Source: Gammaproteobacteria bacterium
GTDB taxonomy: Bacteria > Pseudomonadota > Gammaproteobacteria > UBA6429 > Thiohalophilaceae
Direction: 5' to 3'
DNA length: 54,218 bases
Assembly (NCBI GenBank): GCA_024641475.1
Contig: JAHECZ010000016.1
Location: forward strand, 1 to 54,218
Both the position numbers and the translations under genes were made by a program. The notes under the pieces were generated by a model. That model was given only the letters and a program-made list of their open reading frames with translations. It was not told where the DNA came from and ran no database searches. Each line of letters starts with the position of its first letter. Position 1 is the stretch's first letter. Shown in pieces: positions 44,268-53,852 of this stretch.

Positions 44268-45014
44268 ATGACATATTGTTTAGCCGTAAAAGTAAATGAT
44301 GGTTTGGTTTTTGCAACCGATTCACGTACCAATGCGGGGGTTGATTACATCAATACCTATAGCAAGATGCATCGCTTTCAGCTTTCGGAGGATCGTGTTA
44401 TCGTGTTGCTGACTTCCGGCAATCTCGCTACATCACAAGCAGTGATCAATCGCCTGCAACGCGACCTGGATGAAAAAGCCGATGTCAATCTGGATAATAT
44501 CCGCTATATGTTCGATGCGGCACAATACATTGGTCAGCTATCCCAACGTGTGCAAGCCGAACATGTCAAACCACTTGCCGCGCACAATATCAGCGTTGAA
44601 TCGAGTTTCATCCTCGGTGGCCAGTTACGCGGTCGACCCTTGCAATTATTTTTAATTTATCCGGAAGGGAATTACATCAGCGCGTCGGACGATACGCCAT
44701 TCGTACAGATCGGTGAAACCAAATACGGCAAACCAATTCTGGATCGCGTTATTCGTCCCACAACGTCGCTGGAAGACACCGCACGCTGTGCACTGGTATC
44801 ATTGGATTCGACGATGCGTTCGAATATTTCCGTCGGTCCGCCGATTGAGTTGGCGATATACAAGAAAGACTCGCTGATATTAGATCAACACATGAGCCTC
44901 ACATACAATACACCACTGTATAAGAATCTGCAGAAGAGCTGGAACGACGGCATTCGCCGCGCCTTCAGCCGCTTACCGCGATTTGATTGGGAATTCCCTG
45001 ATCCCAATAAATAA
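44268..45014 (+). CDS. Anbu (proteasome-related hydrolase)
   Basis: This 248-residue N-terminal nucleophile hydrolase is of the Anbu (ancestral beta subunit) family. The start MTYCLAVKVNDGLVFATDSR places Thr2 as the nucleophile after Met removal, without a propeptide, as expected for Anbu. The GQLRGRPLQLFLIYPEGNYISAS region and the C-terminal SISVGPPIELAIYKKD strand resemble proteasome beta subunits. Anbu forms ring or helical oligomers and its peptidase activity is disputed. The typical Anbu operon is present here: ATP-grasp and alpha-E genes on one side, transglutaminase on the other. The 122-bp gap to the divergent ATP-grasp gene must hold the promoters. Confidence 0.93.
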   Translation: MTYCLAVKVNDGLVFATDSRTNAGVDYINTYSKMHRFQLSEDRVIVLLTSGNLATSQAVINRLQRDLDEKADVNLDNIRYMFDAAQYIGQLSQRVQAEHVKPLAAHNISVESSFILGGQLRGRPLQLFLIYPEGNYISASDDTPFVQIGETKYGKPILDRVIRPTTSLEDTARCALVSLDSTMRSNISVGPPIELAIYKKDSLILDQHMSLTYNTPLYKNLQKSWNDGIRRAFSRLPRFDWEFPDPNK

Positions 45015-45071
45015 TTCATACTGTTTTTTTTGTTTTTCGGCAAGCCAGCAACACTACATTAAAAGGTAGAC

Positions 45072-48000
45072 ATGACAATCCGCGTTGCTCTTCATCATCA
45101 CACCAGTTATCACTACGACAAACCGGTGATCCTCGACCCCCAGGTTTTGCGCCTGCGCCCGGCGGTACATAGCCGTACCGCGATCGATGCGTACTCGCTG
45201 AAAATCCAACCCGCCAATCATTTTATTAATTGGCAGCAGGATCCGTTTGGTAATTTTCTCGCCCGCGTGGTCTTTCCCGAACCGGTGACGGAATTCACCA
45301 TCGATGTCAGCATCGTTGCACAAATGACGGTGATCAATCCGTTTGATTTTTTTGTGGAAGACTACGCCGAACATTTCCCGTTTACATATCCCGACACCCT
45401 GCAACAGCAATTACAACCTTATCTCAGTGTTACCGAACAGGGCCCCTTGCTGAAAGCCTGGTTAAAAAAAGTCCCTACCGAAAAAATCCGCATCATCGAT
45501 TTTCTGGTTAATCTTAATCAACGCTTGTTGCACGATATTCGCTACAACATCCGCATGGAACCCGGCGTGCAAACCTGTGAACAAACCCTGCAGAAAACCA
45601 TGGGCTCCTGCCGTGACAGCGCCTGGTTACTGGTGCAAATTCTGCGACATCTCGGTTTGGCGGCGCGTTTTGTCTCCGGTTATCTGGTGCAATTGACGGC
45701 GGATCAAAAATCGCTCGATGGACCTTCCGGTCCAACGCACGACTTTACCGATCTGCATGCCTGGACCGAAGTCTATATTCCCGGTGCCGGTTGGGTTGGT
45801 CTGGATCCCACCTCCGGTTTGTTTGCCGGCGAAGGCCATATCCCCCTGGCAGGCACACCGGATCCGGCCAGTGCCGCACCGATGACTGGATCCTATTCCG
45901 GCAACGCGAAAACCGAATTTGAATTTCGTAACGAAGTCACACGCATTCACGAAGATCCGCGTGTCACCAAACCGTATCGTGATGAACAATGGCAAGCGAT
46001 CCTGCAACTTGGTGCTGTTGTTGATGCACAGTTGCAAAAAGACGATGTCCGTCTGACCTTGGGTGGTGAACCGACCTTTGTCTCCATCGATGATATGGAT
46101 TCGCCGCAATGGACCATCGCTGCCGACGGAGATGATAAACGTCGTCTCGCCGGTCAATTGTTACGACGTCTCTGGGCACGCTTTGCTGAAGGTGGACTCT
46201 TATATAATGGGCAAGGCAAATGGTATCCGGGTGAACCCCTGCCGCGCTGGGCGTTGGGCTGTTTCTGGCGCAAGGATGGCGTGAGTTTGTGGCGACAACC
46301 GCAATGGCTGGCCGATGCAACACACGATTATGGTTTTACCGCCGCACACGCCGAACGCTTTGTCCTCACTCTGACGCAACAACTTGGTTTATCGCCCACT
46401 AACATCAGCGCCGGTTTTGAAGATCTGGTTTATTATCTGCATCGTGAAAGCGAATTGCCGGTGAACATCGATCCCCTCTCTGCCGATTTAACCGATCCTT
46501 TAGAACGTCAGCGTCTCGCAGCTTTACTCAAACGCGGTTTGGCCACGGTCAGCGGTTATGCCTTACCGCTGCAATTTGATCACATCAAAGAAACCTGGCG
46601 CAGCAGCGTCTGGCGCTTTCGTCATGAGCGTATGTATCTGGTGCCCGGCGATTCCGCCATGGGTCTGCGTTTGCCTCTGGATTCCTTGCCGTGGGAAGAG
46701 CCGCAACACCGCGAAACCGAACACGAACGTAGTCTGTTTGAACCCTTACCGCCCCTGGGTGATGACATCGGTGAAGTTGCGCGGCGTTATAGTAAAAAAG
46801 TGACTAAACCGCCGCTGCATCCGGAAGTGCATGATCAAACTCCCGATAGCAAACCTGTTCCCGTGGTGCACACGGCATTATGTGTTGAAGCGCGCCATGG
46901 TCGGTTACATGTTTTCTTGCCACCGTTTACGCATCTGGAACATTACCTGGCGCTAATCCATAACATTGAAGTGACATCTGCCAAATTAAAACTGCCGGTA
47001 ATCATCGAAGGTTATCCGCCACCCAATGATCCGCGTTTGCAACGCCTGATGGTGACACCCGATCCCGGTGTGATCGAAGTGAATATTCATCCCGCCGCAA
47101 GCTGGCAGGAATTGACGGAAATGACCACCAGCTTGTATGACATCGCGCGTGAAACGCGTTTAGGCACGGAAAAATTCATGCTCGATGGACGTCATACCGG
47201 TACCGGCGGTGGCAACCACATCACCCTCGGCGGTGCGACACCCAGCGACAGTCCCTTCCTGCGGCGACCGGATCTGTTACGCAGTTTTATAACTTTTTGG
47301 CAACACCATCCGGGCATCTCGTATTTATTTTCCAGTATGTTTATTGGGCCGACCTCGCAAGCACCGCGTGTCGATGAAGGCCGTGATGAAGCCTTATATG
47401 AATTGGAAATTGCCTTTTCGCAAATGCCGGCGGGTGATGTCCCGCAACCCTGGCTGGTGGATCGCCTGTTACGTAATTTATTGATCGATGTGACGGGTAA
47501 TACCCATCGTGCCGAGATCTGCATCGACAAACTCTATTCACCCCATAGCGCCACCGGTCGTTTAGGTCTGGTCGAACTACGTGGTTTTGAAATGCCACCG
47601 CATGCACAGATGAGTCTGGTACAAACGCTGTTATTACGCGCCTGTGTCGCCTGGTTCTGGCGCACGCCTTACGCCAAACCGTTAGTACGCTGGGGCACAG
47701 AATTACATGATCGTTTTATGCTGCCGTATTATGTACGGCAGGATCTGCACGAGGTTGTCCGCGAATTAAATGCTGCCGGATTTGAATTCGACTCTGCCTG
47801 GTTTGAACCATTTCTGGAATTTCGTTTTCCGCATTACGGTCAAATCCAGGTGCAGGATATGACGCTGGAATTACGCATGGCACTGGAACCCTGGCATGTG
47901 CTGGGCGAAGAAGTCACCGCGCAAGGCACCGCACGCTTTGTTGATTCATCGCGCGAGCGCGTGCAGGTTCAAATCAAAGGTCTTACCGATTCACGCTACA

Positions 48001-48374
48001 TAGTTACGTGCAATGGACGCCGCGTGCCATTGCATGCCACCGCCACCAAAACCGAATTTGTCGGCGGCGTGCGTTATCGTGCCTGGCACCCACCCTCGGC
48101 GTTACATCCGAGTATCGGAGTGCATGCGCCGTTGGTATTCGATATTGTAGATACCTGGAATGATCGCTCTATCGGTGGTTGCACCTACCACGTGGTGCAT
48201 CCGGGTGGCCGTAATTTTGAAGATTTTCCGATCAATGCCAATGCCGCCGAAGCCCGCCGCATTGCCCGTTTCTGGCCCTATGGCCATACGCCGGAAAAAA
48301 TGTCGTTACCGCCGCCAGAACTCAATATCGACTATCCGTATACGTTGGATTTGTTGCGGTCAAGTGATGTATGA
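45072..48374 (+). CDS. Transglutaminase-like protein with DUF2126 domain
   Basis: This 1100-residue protein combines a bacterial transglutaminase N-terminal domain and catalytic core (about 1-290) with a large DUF2126 domain (about 310-1090). The catalytic Cys is in [14 protein letters not shown] (about residue 180), His in DLHAWTEVY (about 229) and Asp in [12 protein letters not shown] (about 245). The DUF2126 part includes [28 protein letters not shown] and the late [22 protein letters not shown]. There is no signal peptide, so it acts in the cytoplasm. It lies 57 nt after the Anbu gene and belongs to the same functional cluster. It ends 2 nt from the convergent metallopeptidase gene, without a terminator visible. 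Confidence 0.95.
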   Translation: MTIRVALHHHTSYHYDKPVILDPQVLRLRPAVHSRTAIDAYSLKIQPANHFINWQQDPFGNFLARVVFPEPVTEFTIDVSIVAQMTVINPFDFFVEDYAEHFPFTYPDTLQQQLQPYLSVTEQGPLLKAWLKKVPTEKIRIIDFLVNLNQRLLHDIRYNIRMEPGVQTCEQTLQKTMGSCRDSAWLLVQILRHLGLAARFVSGYLVQLTADQKSLDGPSGPTHDFTDLHAWTEVYIPGAGWVGLDPTSGLFAGEGHIPLAGTPDPASAAPMTGSYSGNAKTEFEFRNEVTRIHEDPRVTKPYRDEQWQAILQLGAVVDAQLQKDDVRLTLGGEPTFVSIDDMDSPQWTIAADGDDKRRLAGQLLRRLWARFAEGGLLYNGQGKWYPGEPLPRWALGCFWRKDGVSLWRQPQWLADATHDYGFTAAHAERFVLTLTQQLGLSPTNISAGFEDLVYYLHRESELPVNIDPLSADLTDPLERQRLAALLKRGLATVSGYALPLQFDHIKETWRSSVWRFRHERMYLVPGDSAMGLRLPLDSLPWEEPQHRETEHERSLFEPLPPLGDDIGEVARRYSKKVTKPPLHPEVHDQTPDSKPVPVVHTALCVEARHGRLHVFLPPFTHLEHYLALIHNIEVTSAKLKLPVIIEGYPPPNDPRLQRLMVTPDPGVIEVNIHPAASWQELTEMTTSLYDIARETRLGTEKFMLDGRHTGTGGGNHITLGGATPSDSPFLRRPDLLRSFITFWQHHPGISYLFSSMFIGPTSQAPRVDEGRDEALYELEIAFSQMPAGDVPQPWLVDRLLRNLLIDVTGNTHRAEICIDKLYSPHSATGRLGLVELRGFEMPPHAQMSLVQTLLLRACVAWFWRTPYAKPLVRWGTELHDRFMLPYYVRQDLHEVVRELNAAGFEFDSAWFEPFLEFRFPHYGQIQVQDMTLELRMALEPWHVLGEEVTAQGTARFVDSSRERVQVQIKGLTDSRYIVTCNGRRVPLHATATKTEFVGGVRYRAWHPPSALHPSIGVHAPLVFDIVDTWNDRSIGGCTYHVVHPGGRNFEDFPINANAAEARRIARFWPYGHTPEKMSLPPPELNIDYPYTLDLLRSSDV

Positions 48375-48376
48375 AT

Positions 48377-49492
48377 TTATTTTGCCGAACTAACCGCACA
48401 CAGCATGATATGCTGATGAATGAAGCGTAATTTATTATTAATATCACTGGTTAACGCGAAAGGATACGCATCTCGCATTCCCATGCTGCGATTTAGCGCA
48501 TTCATTACTAAAGTCAGATTAACCCAGTTGTGCAACAATGTATCGAATGTATCGTAGCTAAAACGCGGTTCACTAGCGAGCTGTTGCGCTTTAATTACCG
48601 CAGCCGGTGACACCGGCGATTTGCCACTAATTGCAAATCCGTAATTGTAAGCGGTATCCAACGTATCAATCATGTGCAGGTAATGTGCAAAAGTTTCGGC
48701 AAAATCTTCCCAGGGATGTGCACAGGCGTAGGCGCTAATATAGGTTTCCTGCCAGTTTGCTTTTGGTCCGGCCTGATAATACTGTTCCAGTGCTACGCCA
48801 TAATCCGTACGTTCATCACCAAAAACTGTGCGAAACCCCGCCAACAATTCAGGAGTGCCAAGCAATTGGCTCCAGTAATAATGACCGATCTCGTGGCGAA
48901 AGTGTCCCAACAGGGTACGATATTCTTCTCCCATCTTTTCGCGCATCGTCGTACGTAACACCGGATCGGCTTCGGCGATATTGATGGTAATCTGCCCGTT
49001 GTCATGGCCGGTCAGCACGTGCTTGGTTTCAGTCACACCGTCATAGAACTCACTTTGCGTTTCGTCTGATAAAAACTGAAAACACAAACCCTGCTCGGGG
49101 TTTGATGCACGATCGACAACCGGCAAGTTCAAACTATAAATGGTATAGAGCAACCGCCGTTTGGCGCGTTCGATGCGTTGCCACAAAACATGGTTTTCCG
49201 GCTTGGTCAAATCCGGGATGGTTTCATTCAGGCGACAGGCATAACAGTAGGATTCAGCATCGGCGGTATCAACCAGCCAGTTACACACTTCGAATTCTTG
49301 ATAATTCTGACACAGATGATAAGTTGCTGTGGACACGGACTGATCTGCATTTTGCCATATGCCATTGCCGAGTTCTTCAAGCGATACCAATTGCATTCGC
49401 TCCGGCGCAAAACCCAGTTTGCGACCGCAAGCCAGACAGTGGCTATTCTCAAAATACAGGGTGTTACCGCATTCGCAGCGAAAGGTCTTCAT
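48377..49492 (-). CDS. Putative zinc-binding metallopeptidase
   Basis: This 371-residue protein starts at the ATG at 49492; the longer frame starts from TTG. An N-terminal zinc ribbon (CxCGNTLYF, then CLACGRKLGF) is followed by a peptidase domain. The zinc motif is HFRHEIGHYYW (HExxH type) and a third ligand candidate lies in FGDERTDYGVALEQYY. The family (putative zinc-binding metallopeptidase, Peptidase_Mx) is often next to alpha-E/ATP-grasp/transglutaminase genes, and it is so here. No signal peptide is visible, so the protein should be cytoplasmic. It reads towards the transglutaminase gene and ends 2 nt from it. Confidence 0.9.
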   Translation of the reverse strand: MKTFRCECGNTLYFENSHCLACGRKLGFAPERMQLVSLEELGNGIWQNADQSVSTATYHLCQNYQEFEVCNWLVDTADAESYCYACRLNETIPDLTKPENHVLWQRIERAKRRLLYTIYSLNLPVVDRASNPEQGLCFQFLSDETQSEFYDGVTETKHVLTGHDNGQITINIAEADPVLRTTMREKMGEEYRTLLGHFRHEIGHYYWSQLLGTPELLAGFRTVFGDERTDYGVALEQYYQAGPKANWQETYISAYACAHPWEDFAETFAHYLHMIDTLDTAYNYGFAISGKSPVSPAAVIKAQQLASEPRFSYDTFDTLLHNWVNLTLVMNALNRSMGMRDAYPFALTSDINNKLRFIHQHIMLCAVSSAK

Positions 49493-49651
49493 ATTACAAA
49501 TCTCACTAATTCCACTAAGTAAAGCATGCTGACCCAAAACTAACAATAGACACTCCCCCTAATCCATAAGGATATTACCTGGTTGCAGCCCCAAGCGGGT
49601 TATCGGCCGCTGTGCGATTATCGCCAGGTCATTGATTACGGATTGATTTTT

Positions 49652-49894
49652 ATGCAGGCTCAGGACATCAAACCCGAAGAACATTTTATTACCGACGAAC
49701 CCTATGACGGGTCGGTTGACGATGAAATTGCGGTATTTACTGCGGCCTACCGGCAATAACTGCCGGTGTAATTGAAAGGCCCGACCGGCTGCGGCATAGA
49801 AGACACCCGCCGTGCCCTGTTGGAAGCACGCCGTGGCGAAATTACCGTTGACGGTCTCGGCTATTTACCGGCGTATCACGACTTAAGTCGGTAA
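49652..49894 (+). pseudogene. Relic of a norQ-norD gene pair
   Basis: The plus frame from 49652 reads like the start of a CbbQ/NirQ/NorQ MoxR-type ATPase: EEHFITDEPYDGSVDDEIAVF, stop, LPV, stop, then LKGPTGCG (Walker A). Immediately after, it changes to IEDTRRALLEARRGEITVDG and GYLP, the pattern of the C-terminal VWA domain of NorD. Two in-frame TAA codons (in YRQ* and LPV*) kill it. A large internal deletion that fused the 5' part of norQ to the 3' part of norD would explain this. An in-frame stretch before 49652 (about 49570 on) is not recognised. The relic overlaps the 3' end of the MFS gene. Confidence 0.6.
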
Positions 49895-51051
49895 GAAATC
49901 AAACCTGCCAGTGTGACGATCGCAAAACCAGCCCCGCTGAAAAAGGTCGCCGTGGCACCGAAATAATTCCACACTACTCCCGCGATCACACTCGCCAGTA
50001 ACAATGCCACGCCAGAAATCAGATTGAAAAACCCAAATGCGGTGCCGCGTAATTCCATTGGCGCGGTATCGGCCACCAATTTGGAAAACAAGCCTTGCGT
50101 GAAGGCCATGTGCAATCCCCACAGTGCTGCGCCAGCAAATACCCACCATTTGTTTGGCGCAATCGCCAGACACACATCTGCAGTTATCAATACCAACAAA
50201 CCAATCATTAATAATTTTCGGCGTGACATCCGATCCGCCAGCTTGCCAGCCGGATAGGCGATACCGGCGTATGTAAAATTCATGACGATCATGATTACGG
50301 GAACATACGCCATGCTTATACCGATATCCTGCGCACGCAATATCAAAAACGCTTCACTAAAGCGCGCCAATGTGAAAACCCCACCCAATAACACCACCAA
50401 CCAGTAATGCAACGGCAGCCGTTGCAGTTGTGCCAAACTCAACACGGTTGAATTTTTTAAATCGGTATGACGCGGTGGTTCGCGCAAAAACACAACTAAC
50501 ACGATCACGGTCACCATGGCGGGAATCACCGCCAGCCACATGACTAACCGGATATCATTCATTAGCCACAGCATCAATAGTACCGCCGCCAAAGGGCCGA
50601 GTAACGCACCGACCGAATCCAATGCCTGGCGTAATCCATACGCCGCACCCCGCAACTCCGGCGGAGTGATGTCGGCAACCAGCGCATCGCGGGGTGCACC
50701 GCGGATACCTTTACCAATGCGATCCGCAAAGCGCGCCATAAACACCCAACTGATACTATTTGCTAATGGAAAGACGGGTTTGGTTAACGCGGCCAAGGCG
50801 TAGCCTGACACCATGACCCATTTGCGTTTGCCGAGATAATCGCTGAGCGCACCGGAAAAAACCTTGGTGATGGCCGCGGTGGCTTCGGCAACACCTTCGA
50901 TAATGCCTACCGTGATCATCGATGCACCCAGCACCGTTGTCATGAATATCGGCAACAAGCTGTGGATCAATTCAGAGGAAAGATCCATGAATAGCGATCC
51001 AAATCCCAACACCCAGATTCCGGTAGGCAGATGCGGGCGGATTTTACTCAC
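49876..51051 (-). CDS. MFS transporter
   Basis: This 391-residue major facilitator protein has about 12 membrane segments. The start region is GIWVLGFGSLFMDLSSELIHSLLPIF, followed by the loop motif GALSDYLGKRKW and the RGAPRDALVADITPPELRGAAYGLRQALDSVGALLGPL region. This pattern is typical of a subgroup often annotated as MFS permeases near metal or redox genes. A GTG at 51051 is chosen as start because it places 10 residues before the conserved region; a GTG at 51081 is possible. The frame overlaps the GNAT gene's stop by 8 nt, so they probably form one transcript. The substrate is unknown. Confidence 0.9.
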   Translation of the reverse strand: MSKIRPHLPTGIWVLGFGSLFMDLSSELIHSLLPIFMTTVLGASMITVGIIEGVAEATAAITKVFSGALSDYLGKRKWVMVSGYALAALTKPVFPLANSISWVFMARFADRIGKGIRGAPRDALVADITPPELRGAAYGLRQALDSVGALLGPLAAVLLMLWLMNDIRLVMWLAVIPAMVTVIVLVVFLREPPRHTDLKNSTVLSLAQLQRLPLHYWLVVLLGGVFTLARFSEAFLILRAQDIGISMAYVPVIMIVMNFTYAGIAYPAGKLADRMSRRKLLMIGLLVLITADVCLAIAPNKWWVFAGAALWGLHMAFTQGLFSKLVADTAPMELRGTAFGFFNLISGVALLLASVIAGVVWNYFGATATFFSGAGFAIVTLAGLISYRLKS

Positions 51052-51511
51052 GTGCCCACAAATCTTTGGCAAACTGCACACCGTCTTCGATACCGCGATA
51101 AAAGCCGGGTAACATACGCACTTCGTGATAACCCAGTTGCCGATAAAATTCCCGCGCCTCGGCGTTGCGGCTGCGCGTTTCCAGGCGGATCACACCGATG
51201 CCTGCTGTCAACGCGGTGGTTTCCAGCCATGCAATCAATGCGGCACCCACACCGAGGCGACGAAACGGCGTATCCACCGCCAGCAACAATAAATTCGCTT
51301 CGCTGTCACCGTACTCCATGATGCCAAAGCCGGTTATTTTGTTTGCTTGCCGCGCTACAGCGACATTCACGTTGAGGGCTTTGATATGCCGCATTACCCG
51401 ACTGGGACTCCAGCGCCAGCCGAGTCCATATTCGACTAGATCACGCGACATGATGGCAATGCGATTGGCATCGTGTGGTGTCGCCAGCTGAATCTCATGA
51501 TCGGTAATCAT
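51044..51511 (-). CDS. GNAT-family N-acetyltransferase
   Basis: This 155-residue acetyltransferase has the GNAT pattern: an N-terminal ATPHDANRIAIMSRDLVEYGLGWRW region, then LLAVDTPFRRLGVGAALIAWLE with the acetyl-CoA binding R-x-x-G-x-G/A motif, and RLETRSRNAEAREFYRQLGYHEV. It is close to RimI-like enzymes that modify proteins or small amines. The substrate cannot be predicted. It precedes the MFS gene, with which it overlaps by 8 nt, so export and modification of the same compound is conceivable but unproven. Confidence 0.92.
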   Translation of the reverse strand: MITDHEIQLATPHDANRIAIMSRDLVEYGLGWRWSPSRVMRHIKALNVNVAVARQANKITGFGIMEYGDSEANLLLLAVDTPFRRLGVGAALIAWLETTALTAGIGVIRLETRSRNAEAREFYRQLGYHEVRMLPGFYRGIEDGVQFAKDLWARE

Positions 51512-51576
51512 TGCTGCATATTCTGTAAGCTATGACTTGATATCAATTCGGCAATAATTGGGATTAGATCAAAAAT

Positions 51577-51972
51577 CTATTTGTCTTTTTCATTATAGGG
51601 AAACCGCAATTGCCCAAATCGGATCACCAGTACGGCAATGGCGATCAGCAATACCGCAGTCGCGACTAACAGAATTCGCAAATTATCGAGATTCTTTATA
51701 TCCAGAACCAGATAGCGCGCCAACGCCACGATCGCAATATACAGCGGCATACGCACCGGCAATTTTCCTGATTCAAGATAAATGGCAACCATGGCAAGCA
51801 CTTCAAGATAAATAAATAGCAACAACAGGTCAGGCAACGCAATGTGCCGGTGAGAAATCATTGCGTAGATTTCCTCACCCATCGCCACAATTGTAAATAT
51901 AGAGATAATCAGCAGCCCTATATCCTGCGTCCAGGTAAGCGTCGTATGCCCAACCAGTCTAAATTTACTCAT
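51577..51972 (-). CDS. PsiE-like membrane protein
   Basis: This 131-residue protein is of the phosphate-starvation-inducible PsiE family, with four membrane segments (about residues 15-35, 50-70, 78-95 and 100-122). Typical elements are LLLFIYLEVLAMVAIYLESGKLPVRMPLYIAIVALARYLVLD, given here only by its first part LLLFIYLEVLAMVAIYLESG. The ATG at 51972 is preferred over the GTG at 51981. The function of PsiE is not known in any organism. It lies between murI and the GNAT gene on the same strand with 36-nt and 65-nt gaps. Confidence 0.85.
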   Translation of the reverse strand: MSKFRLVGHTTLTWTQDIGLLIISIFTIVAMGEEIYAMISHRHIALPDLLLLFIYLEVLAMVAIYLESGKLPVRMPLYIAIVALARYLVLDIKNLDNLRILLVATAVLLIAIAVLVIRFGQLRFPYNEKDK

Positions 51973-52008
51973 GTCTGTCACCGCAAGGGATTCCCAGATA
52001 ACCAGGTT

Positions 52009-52821
52009 TCATTCTATCGATTCCGAATATACAGGTGGTAAGGTACAAACTTCAACACACTTACCCCACAATTGCATCAAAACCGGTGCCACTTGCGTGG
52101 GCATACCGCTTGTCCAGAACTGTTCCGTACCCGGCTGGCGACTTGCCGCAACAATATTTGCTGCAATGAGGCGACGGTGTAATTCCCGCGCCACCGCTGC
52201 AGAGGGATCGATCACAGCCATACCCGGACCGGCGACCTTTTGAATAATGGGGCTCAAAAATGGATAGTGTGTACAACCCAACACCAATGTGTCGGCACCC
52301 TGGTCACGCAGTGTCGTCACATAACCGCTGATCAACGTTTCGGTTTGCGCGCCACTCAAGTCACCCTTTTCAACTTGTTCGACCAGACCCGGGCAGGCCT
52401 GCAATAAAATTCGCACGCCCTGGCCGTGCTGTTCCGCCAATCGTGAAAAACTGTCACTGGCGAGAGTTCGACTGGTGGCCATAATACCGATCACACCGGA
52501 TTTGGTAATCGCTGCCGCGGGCTTTACCGCGGGTTCCATCGCCACGATAATGAGCGAATGACGTGCGCGCAAAGTTTTAATTGCTACCGCTGTTGCGGTG
52601 TTACACGCAACAACAATGGCCTTGACGCCCTGGCTGATAAAGAAGGCCACGATCGCTTCGGCGCGCTGCAGAATGAATTCACTGGATCGATCGCCGTACG
52701 GCGCGTGGCCGGAATCGGCCACATAGATTAAATTTTCATGAGGTAATGCCACGCGGATTTCACGTAACACGGATAAACCGCCAACGCCGGAATCGAACAC
52801 GCCAATGGGAGCATCTGACAT
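52009..52821 (-). CDS. murI: Glutamate racemase MurI
   Basis: This 270-residue glutamate racemase supplies D-glutamate for peptidoglycan. It starts IGVFDSGVGGLSVLREI, the family opening, and has YVADSGHAPYGDR. The two catalytic cysteines are in VVACNTATAVAI and LVLGCTHYPFLSPII. Length is typical for MurI. It is the only clear cell-wall gene in the window. No partner genes are visible; the next gene downstream on the strand (PsiE-like) is probably unrelated. Confidence 0.97.
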   Translation of the reverse strand: MSDAPIGVFDSGVGGLSVLREIRVALPHENLIYVADSGHAPYGDRSSEFILQRAEAIVAFFISQGVKAIVVACNTATAVAIKTLRARHSLIIVAMEPAVKPAAAITKSGVIGIMATSRTLASDSFSRLAEQHGQGVRILLQACPGLVEQVEKGDLSGAQTETLISGYVTTLRDQGADTLVLGCTHYPFLSPIIQKVAGPGMAVIDPSAAVARELHRRLIAANIVAASRQPGTEQFWTSGMPTQVAPVLMQLWGKCVEVCTLPPVYSESIE

Positions 52822-52881
52822 AGGTTGACTATGTTAATTTGTCGCTAAAATAAACACCAGCATCGGATAATGAGAAACCGA

Positions 52882-53169
52882 CTAGCCGAGCAGAAACGTC
52901 AAACGTTCATCTGCCTTAGCCGGTGTAATTTCCAGAATCTCCGCACTCACTACCTTTGCTGATACAAACGGATCGCTATTCACCCGGGTCTGTAATTCGG
53001 CTAAAGACGAATTATGTGCCACAATCGCACCACCCAGTTGCGGTTGCAGACTGCCCACAACTAAAAACACCCCATCGTCAAAACCACGTTTAATCCAGGC
53101 GTTGTGACCTTCCATAAATTGCCCGGCCTGGGCTTTGTTGCTGCTGAATTTCAGTAATACGATAAACAT
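52882..53169 (-). CDS. YciI-family protein
   Basis: This 95-residue protein has the YciI ferredoxin-like fold signature: FIVLLKFSSNKAQAGQFMEGHNAWIKRGFDDGVFLVVGSL, shortened here to FIVLLKFSSN and AWIKRGFDDGVFLV, then SDPFVSAKVVSAEILEITPA. The His of the conserved HxxW-like region (GHNAW) is present. A good GGAGG stands before the ATG. The function of YciI-like proteins is mostly unknown; a role as small lyase or in stress response is guessed from relatives. It stands alone upstream of murI. Confidence 0.9.
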   Translation of the reverse strand: MFIVLLKFSSNKAQAGQFMEGHNAWIKRGFDDGVFLVVGSLQPQLGGAIVAHNSSLAELQTRVNSDPFVSAKVVSAEILEITPAKADERLTFLLG

Positions 53170-53225
53170 GGGTCACATCCTCCCTGTTAATTGGACAGTT
53201 TCCTAGTGGCATTCAATAATAAATG

Positions 53226-53258
53226 TAGGTTGGGATGAGTCCACGAATCCCAACAGGG
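53226..53258. repeat. REP-like hairpin
   Basis: GTAGGTTGGGAT-GAGTCCACGA-ATCCCAAC contains a 7-bp stem (TTGGGAT at 53230-53236 and ATCCCAA at 53247-53253). The GTAGGTTGGGATGAG form is common as a dispersed repeat in many bacteria. It lies in the 263-bp gap upstream of the YciI gene. Confidence 0.5.
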
Positions 53259-53432
53259 TTTTCTGCATCCGCGTATTTAAGAGGTAATTAATTATAACTT
53301 CACCTTGGTCGATTTATTTTAGCTGGTTTCATACCATACTCGTCAACGTCAATGCACCTAATAAAGACAGACCCAGCCCAATGGGTAAGAACTATTTCCA
53401 TAGAATGGCGATTAAGCCGGAAGTAATGCCGA

Positions 53433-53816
53433 TCAAGGTCCACCCTCGCACGTCCAAATAATACGTGTCTTAAAATCAATGACGTTCGGGCCGGTGCTAC
53501 ATCCCCCAACCTCTGGCGCCTCACGATCGGCATTACGATGGCCGAGTATCCATTGGCTTGTCTTGGCATGCCACATGAGCGTTGCCTGATCAAGTACGCC
53601 ACTTGGTATCACACCGTATGGCTCTGGATTTATAACGGTGATCTTGTTCCCATGAATAGTAACCCTTACCGGAAACCCGTGTGAATCAGGAAACTCTGCA
53701 TCGCGATGTTGAAAATCGTACTCCCCAGACTTGATGGGTAATGCCACTTCCGCTGATACAGCGCTACCCTGCATCATACAAAAAATAGTTATGATCATGA
53801 TACTTTGAATCATCAT
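53433..53816 (-). CDS. Small secreted protein of unknown function
   Basis: This 127-residue protein starts at the ATG at 53816 because GGAG stands six bases before it; the longer frame starts from GTG. The signal peptide (MMIQSIMIITIFCMMQGSAVSA) is cut near residue 22. The mature part of about 105 residues looks like a beta-strand protein, with IKSGEYDFQHRDAEFPDS, then FPVRVTIHGNKITVINPEP, then HRNADREAPEVGGCSTGP and a final CEGGP. Two cysteines could form a disulfide. I recognise no family. The gene lies between two decayed sequences near the right edge. Confidence 0.7.
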   Translation of the reverse strand: MMIQSIMIITIFCMMQGSAVSAEVALPIKSGEYDFQHRDAEFPDSHGFPVRVTIHGNKITVINPEPYGVIPSGVLDQATLMWHAKTSQWILGHRNADREAPEVGGCSTGPNVIDFKTRIIWTCEGGP

Positions 53817-53852
53817 GGTTCTCTCCAATCTAATGTTTGTATTGCTCACTCT

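Noticed and set aside
45627-46157. 176-codon minus frame inside the transglutaminase gene
   Set aside because: Antisense of the catalytic and DUF2126 region; no start signal or recognisable domain.
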